From: Clostridiales bacterium
GTDB lineage: Bacteria; Bacillota; Clostridia; Oscillospirales; Ruminococcaceae
Length of the DNA: 8,624 nucleotides
Assembly: GCA_012523875.1 (NCBI GenBank)
Contig: JAAYSW010000179.1
Coordinates: forward strand, 1 to 8,624
Reading direction: 5' to 3'
The first letter of the stretch is position 1, and each line of letters opens with the position of its first letter. Positions 5,386 through 8,624 of the stretch are shown here, piece after piece. The position numbers and the translations under genes were made by a program. Under the pieces are notes generated by a model. The model had not been told where the DNA came from, ran no database searches, and saw only the letters and a list, made by a program, of their open reading frames with translations.

Positions 5386-6726
5386 ATGAACAATAAAAAA
5401 GAACAATATAAGAGATTAATATCCTTTTTCTCTGCAGTAATCATCCTAACATTGACAACCGCTCTCTTTGGTTATACCTGGTATGAGTACTATGCAAGTG
5501 ATATTATCCTTCCATTTTACCGTAAGGGAAATTGGTTGCTTGTTGGCATTTATACGATTTTAACGCTCCTCTTTTTTAAGATATATGGTGGATTTAAAAT
5601 CGGCTATTTTAAAAAGCTCGATATGATTTATTCGCAATCGCTCTCTATTTTATGCGTTAATGCAATCAGTTATTTGCAGATAAGCCTTATTGGTCGACGC
5701 TTTATGAATTTAATGCCGATGCTTTTAATGACAATGGTTGATATAGTTATTATTATCAGCTGGACTTGGATTATGACAACAGTCCATTTAAAAATTTATC
5801 CGCCACGGCGACTTGTAATTGTATATGGTAGCAGGCTGGCTGAAAACCTTGTTAATAAAATGAGTTTACGAATTGATAAATATATTATTAGTGCCTCCAT
5901 AAAGGAGGAGAATGGATTTGAGTTAATAAAAGATAAACTTCTTGAATATGATGGTGTGATTATTTGTGATATTTCATCCACTCTTAGAAATGATATTTTA
6001 AAGTTTTGTTTTGAAAACTCCATAAGAACCTATATTTCGCCTAAGATTTCTGATATAATGCTTAGGGGAGCGGAAGAAATTAAGCTATTTGATACGCCAT
6101 TACTCCTTAATAGGAATTATGGCTTGACTTTTGAGCAGAGAATGTTTAAACGAATTTTTGATATAGTGCTTTCGATAATTGGCTTTGTTGTTGCATTGCC
6201 ATTAATGCTTATAATAGCACTTGCAATTAAGCTATATGATGGTGGACCAGTTTTCTATAAGCAAAAAAGGCTTACTATAAATAGTAAGGAGTTTTTAGTT
6301 TATAAATTCAGAAGCATGATTATAGATGCTGAAAAAGACGGAGTTGCAAGGCTTGCTTGTGATGATGATGATAGAATTACACCAGTTGGTGCATTTATTA
6401 GAAAGGTACGTTTGGATGAGTTACCACAGCTTATAAACATTATAAAGGGTGATATGTCAATCGTTGGACCAAGACCTGAACGCCCCGAACTAACAGAGCA
6501 GTATAAAAAAGATATGCCTGAATTTGAGTTTAGATTAAAGGTTAAGGCAGGACTAACAGGCTATGCACAGGTGGTTGGTGAATATGATACAACCCCATAT
6601 GATAAGCTAAAAATGGATTTGATGTATATTCAAAACTATTCACTTTTGCTTGATTTAAGGATTATATTAATGACGCTTAAAATTGTGATTTTTCCAAGCA
6701 AAAATAATATTGATGAACAAAAATAA
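5386..6726 (+). CDS. Polyprenyl-phosphate sugar-1-phosphate transferase (initiating glycosyl-phosphotransferase)
   Basis: Membrane enzyme that moves a sugar-1-phosphate from a nucleotide sugar to undecaprenyl phosphate, starting a capsule, exopolysaccharide or other glycan repeat unit. The 446-residue protein has the WbaP/CpsE-like layout. Four hydrophobic segments (about 11-31, 50-67, 81-101, 110-131) precede a cytoplasmic Rossmann-like region (about 141-245), then a fifth membrane segment (about 257-283) and the bacterial sugar transferase catalytic domain. Catalytic-domain motifs: DGGPVFYKQKR (285-295), KFRSM (307-311), the Asp-Glu pair D344-E345 in RLDELPQ, GDMSIVGPRPERPEL (355-369) and GLTGYAQV (389-396). 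The ATG follows AAAGGTGAG (5375-5383), an acceptable site with a short spacer. First gene of the rightward operon, 21 bases before manC. The sugar substrate cannot be read from sequence; neighbouring GDP-mannose genes do not fix it, since relatives usually transfer UDP-linked hexoses or amino sugars. Confidence 0.93.
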   Translation: MNNKKEQYKRLISFFSAVIILTLTTALFGYTWYEYYASDIILPFYRKGNWLLVGIYTILTLLFFKIYGGFKIGYFKKLDMIYSQSLSILCVNAISYLQISLIGRRFMNLMPMLLMTMVDIVIIISWTWIMTTVHLKIYPPRRLVIVYGSRLAENLVNKMSLRIDKYIISASIKEENGFELIKDKLLEYDGVIICDISSTLRNDILKFCFENSIRTYISPKISDIMLRGAEEIKLFDTPLLLNRNYGLTFEQRMFKRIFDIVLSIIGFVVALPLMLIIALAIKLYDGGPVFYKQKRLTINSKEFLVYKFRSMIIDAEKDGVARLACDDDDRITPVGAFIRKVRLDELPQLINIIKGDMSIVGPRPERPELTEQYKKDMPEFEFRLKVKAGLTGYAQVVGEYDTTPYDKLKMDLMYIQNYSLLLDLRIILMTLKIVIFPSKNNIDEQK

Positions 6727-6747
6727 TTATATAGATGGAGAGAGAAT

Positions 6748-7824
6748 ATGAAAATTACAGCAGTTATCATGGCTGGCGGACGTGGAGAACGTTTCTGGCC
6801 AAAGAGTAGGAACAACTTCCCAAAGCAGTTTCTTTCATTGACTTCAGACGGCGAAACCATGATACAAAAAACTGTATCAAGGCTTTTACCCCTAGTTGCA
6901 TATGAAGATATTTTCATTGTTACTAATGAAAATTATGTTTCTGTTGTAAAGGAACAGTTACCGAAGCTTCCGATTGAAAACATTCTTGCAGAGCCTATGG
7001 CGAAAAATACTGCACCATGTATAGGATTTGCTGCTATGGTTATCAACAAGAAATATGATGATGCGATTATGCTTGTATTGCCAGCGGATCATCTTATTAA
7101 ATATGAGGATATGTATATTGATACACTTAAACAAGCAATTAAAGTTGCTGAAGAAGGCAAAAACCTTGTAACTATAGGCATTACACCATCTTATCCAGAA
7201 ACAGGATATGGTTATATTAAATTTGCTAAGCATAAGGATGACCAAAGCGTAGGCGTTTATGAGGTAGATAAATTCGTTGAAAAGCCTGATTTAGAAACGG
7301 CAAATAAATATCTAGCATCAAGGAAGTATTTATGGAATAGTGGAATGTTTGTGTGGAAGATTTCTTCTATCATGGATAATTTTAATAAGTTTTTACCAGA
7401 AATGGATGAAGGTCTACAAAATATAAAAGATGCTGTTGGTACTGATAAATTTGATGAGGTTCTATACGATAGCTTTGATAGCTTTAATTCAGATTCAATA
7501 GATTTTGCAATTATGGAAAAGGCAGATGATATATTCACAATTCCAGGTAGTTTTGGCTGGGATGATGTCGGCAGTTGGCTTGCCCTTGAAAGAATAAATC
7601 AAACCGATGAGAATGGCAATTATATATCTGGCGATGTGGTGTCCATTGGCACAGAACGCTCTATCGTAAGTGGTGGTAAAAGACTTATTGCTATGGTTGG
7701 CGTTGAGGATATAATTGTTGTCGATACAGACGATGCAATTCTTATTTGTTCAAAGGATAACACACAGGATGTCAAAAAAGTTATTGAAAATCTAAGGATT
7801 TGTAATAGACGTGAGTTGATTTGA
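6748..7824 (+). CDS. manC: Mannose-1-phosphate guanylyltransferase (GDP-mannose pyrophosphorylase)
   Basis: Makes GDP-mannose from mannose-1-phosphate and GTP in the cytoplasm. The nucleotidyl-transferase domain starts with the signature GGRGERFWPKSR...PKQF (10-28), which binds the GTP phosphates. It continues with EPMAKNTAP (82-90), LPADH (111-115), GYGYI (153-157), FVEKPD (176-181), WNSGMF (196-201) and GWDDVGSW (270-277). A short C-terminal beta region completes 358 residues. It is the short monofunctional form: the phosphomannose isomerase domain of the longer ManC/AlgA proteins is absent, so mannose-6-phosphate isomerase and phosphomannomutase must be encoded elsewhere. The ATG has GGAG at 6737-6740 with a 7-base spacer and lies 21 bases after the upstream stop, so the two genes are almost certainly co-transcribed. 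It feeds Gmd downstream. Symbol by function; manC and cpsB/rfbM names are used in different genomes. Confidence 0.95.
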   Translation: MKITAVIMAGGRGERFWPKSRNNFPKQFLSLTSDGETMIQKTVSRLLPLVAYEDIFIVTNENYVSVVKEQLPKLPIENILAEPMAKNTAPCIGFAAMVINKKYDDAIMLVLPADHLIKYEDMYIDTLKQAIKVAEEGKNLVTIGITPSYPETGYGYIKFAKHKDDQSVGVYEVDKFVEKPDLETANKYLASRKYLWNSGMFVWKISSIMDNFNKFLPEMDEGLQNIKDAVGTDKFDEVLYDSFDSFNSDSIDFAIMEKADDIFTIPGSFGWDDVGSWLALERINQTDENGNYISGDVVSIGTERSIVSGGKRLIAMVGVEDIIVVDTDDAILICSKDNTQDVKKVIENLRICNRRELI

Positions 7825-7828
7825 CGTT

Positions 7829-7970
7829 ATGCCTTACGGCATGAGGCTGCCGCCTCAAACTCCGCCAAGCTTTTTGAAAAAAGCTTGAGCAAAAACTTTA
7901 AGTTTTTAATCCAATTTTTTTCAAAAAATTGGCGGGGGATTGGGGCGAGTAGCCCCATAGCCGATAGGCT
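7829..7970. repeat. Cluster of seven consecutive hairpins between manC and gmd
   Basis: Nearly the whole 177-base spacer is inverted repeats: ATGCC/GGCAT (7829-7842), TGAGGC/GCCTCA (7842-7857), CAAGCTTTT/AAAAGCTTG (7866-7887), AAAAACTT/AAGTTTTT (7891-7907), CCAATTTTTT/AAAAAATTGG (7911-7932), TGGGGC/GCCCCA (7941-7957) and AGCC/GGCT (7959-7970). In addition CTCCGCC (7860-7866) can pair with GGCGGGG (7931-7937), enclosing three of the hairpins in a multibranch fold. The block is far more G/C-structured than the coding DNA around it and has no reading frame. None of the stems is followed by a convincing U tract, so it is not an obvious terminator. It looks like a mobile or dispersed intergenic repeat; from memory similar strings occur in gut Clostridia, unverified here. 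Confidence 0.6.
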
Positions 7971-8001
7971 TCCATAAAATAAAATATAAGGAGATATTAA
8001 A

Positions 8002-8624
8002 ATGAAAAATGCATTAATTACTGGTATTACTGGACAGGACGGTTCTTACTTAGCTGAACTGCTACTTGAAAAGGGTTATAATGTTTATGGAATAATGAGA
8101 AGAAAAAGTGTCGTTGATTACGGAAACGTTGAGCATATTAAAGATAAAATTAACTTTATCTATGCTGATATGACTGACGTAATTTCTCTAATAAACGCTA
8201 TGAAAATCTCACAGGCTGATGAGGTTTATAACCTTGCTGCCCAATCATTTGTTGCCACAAGCTGGGAGCAACCACTTGCAACTGCTGAAATCAATGCAAC
8301 TGGTGTTACAAATATGCTAGAGGCTATTAGAACTGTTAAACCTTCATGCCGCTTTTATCAGGCATCTACTTCAGAAATGTTTGGTTTGGTGCAAGAGATT
8401 CCACAAAAAGAGACTACACCTTTCTATCCAAGAAGTCCATATGGAGTTGCAAAGCTTTATGGTCATTGGATTACTAAAAACTATCGTGAAAGCTATGATA
8501 TGTATGCTTGTTCAGGAATCCTATTTAACCATGAAAGTGAAAGACGTGGTAAGGAGTTTGTTACAAGAAAAATCACTGACGCTGTAGCTAGAATAAAGTT
8601 TGGTTTACAGGATTATCTTGAGCT
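8002..8624 (+). CDS. gmd: GDP-mannose 4,6-dehydratase (partial, cut by window end)
   Basis: Converts GDP-mannose to GDP-4-keto-6-deoxymannose, the branch point to GDP-fucose, GDP-rhamnose and related sugars; cytoplasmic, NADP-dependent. The first 207 residues are present. The Rossmann signature TGITGQDGSYLAELL is at 7-21 with G8, G11 and G14 as the glycine motif. The catalytic set follows: T123 and E125 in STSEMFG (122-128), then Y147 and K151 of the YxxxK motif in SPYGVAK. The Gmd-typical stretches VQEIPQKETTPFYPRSPY (130-147) and GILFNHESERRG (172-183) are intact and separate it from UDP-glucose or dTDP-glucose dehydratases. The full protein should be about 320-375 residues. The ATG has AAGGAG at 7988-7993 with an 8-base spacer. 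It follows manC by 177 bases of hairpins and is likely in the same operon unless that block ends transcription. It overlaps no other gene here. Confidence 0.96.
   Translation, partial: MKNALITGITGQDGSYLAELLLEKGYNVYGIMRRKSVVDYGNVEHIKDKINFIYADMTDVISLINAMKISQADEVYNLAAQSFVATSWEQPLATAEINATGVTNMLEAIRTVKPSCRFYQASTSEMFGLVQEIPQKETTPFYPRSPYGVAKLYGHWITKNYRESYDMYACSGILFNHESERRGKEFVTRKITDAVARIKFGLQDYLE

Noticed and set aside
5386..6726. Assigning a specific symbol such as wbaP, wcaJ or cpsE
   Set aside because: The catalytic domain fits the whole family and the sugar specificity cannot be read from the motifs seen.
7866..7932. manC terminator within the hairpin block
   Set aside because: The T runs are inside the stems, not after them, and gmd follows with a good ribosome binding site on the same strand, so operon read-through is at least as likely.
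7829..7970. CRISPR array
   Set aside because: The repeats are inverted and of different sequences; there are no regularly spaced direct repeats.

Overview
The window looks like the chromosome of an AT-rich Gram-positive bacterium of the Firmicutes, probably a Clostridia member. The evidence is the gene order hrcA-grpE-dnaK-dnaJ behind a CIRCE operator, a DnaK that lacks the extra N-terminal-lobe segment of Gram-negative DnaK, strong AGGAGG-type ribosome binding sites and very AT-rich intergenic DNA. The style of the small hairpin-ended intergenic repeats reminds me of gut Clostridia (Ruminococcaceae/Oscillospiraceae), but that family-level guess rests on memory, not on a search.

Left half (about 24-5009, minus strand): a complete class I heat-shock operon. 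A sigma-A-type promoter and CIRCE lie at 4945-5009. They are followed by hrcA (GTG start), grpE (overlapping the end of hrcA), dnaK and dnaJ, and then a clear intrinsic terminator at 24-55. HrcA represses the operon through CIRCE; GrpE, DnaK and DnaJ form the Hsp70 folding machine. The 158-base dnaK-dnaJ gap is unusual: it carries a 72-bp repeat-like element with inverted ends and two internal hairpins, plus a separate 12-bp hairpin that pairs fully only in the RNA sense of the operon.

Middle (4903-5385): a divergent intergenic region of 483 bases. It holds the heat-shock promoter on one side and, on the other, a good promoter (TTGACT-16-TATAAT, 5122-5149) for the rightward operon, with an inverted repeat reaching its -35 box and an AT-rich leader of about 230 nt containing repeats that could pair in alternative ways.

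Right half (5386-8624, plus strand): the beginning of a cell-surface polysaccharide locus. A polyprenyl-phosphate sugar-1-phosphate transferase (the initiating membrane enzyme) is followed after 21 bases by mannose-1-phosphate guanylyltransferase (manC) and, after a 177-base hairpin-rich spacer, by GDP-mannose 4,6-dehydratase (gmd, cut by the window end). ManC makes GDP-mannose and Gmd converts it to GDP-4-keto-6-deoxymannose, the precursor of GDP-fucose, GDP-rhamnose and related deoxysugars, so the glycan probably contains a 6-deoxyhexose.

I see no phage, transposase, CRISPR, rRNA or tRNA, and no previously undescribed multigene system. All seven genes belong to well-known families. The parts worth a second look are non-coding: the dnaK-dnaJ element, the manC-gmd hairpin cluster, the extra half-site next to CIRCE, and the leader of the polysaccharide operon.
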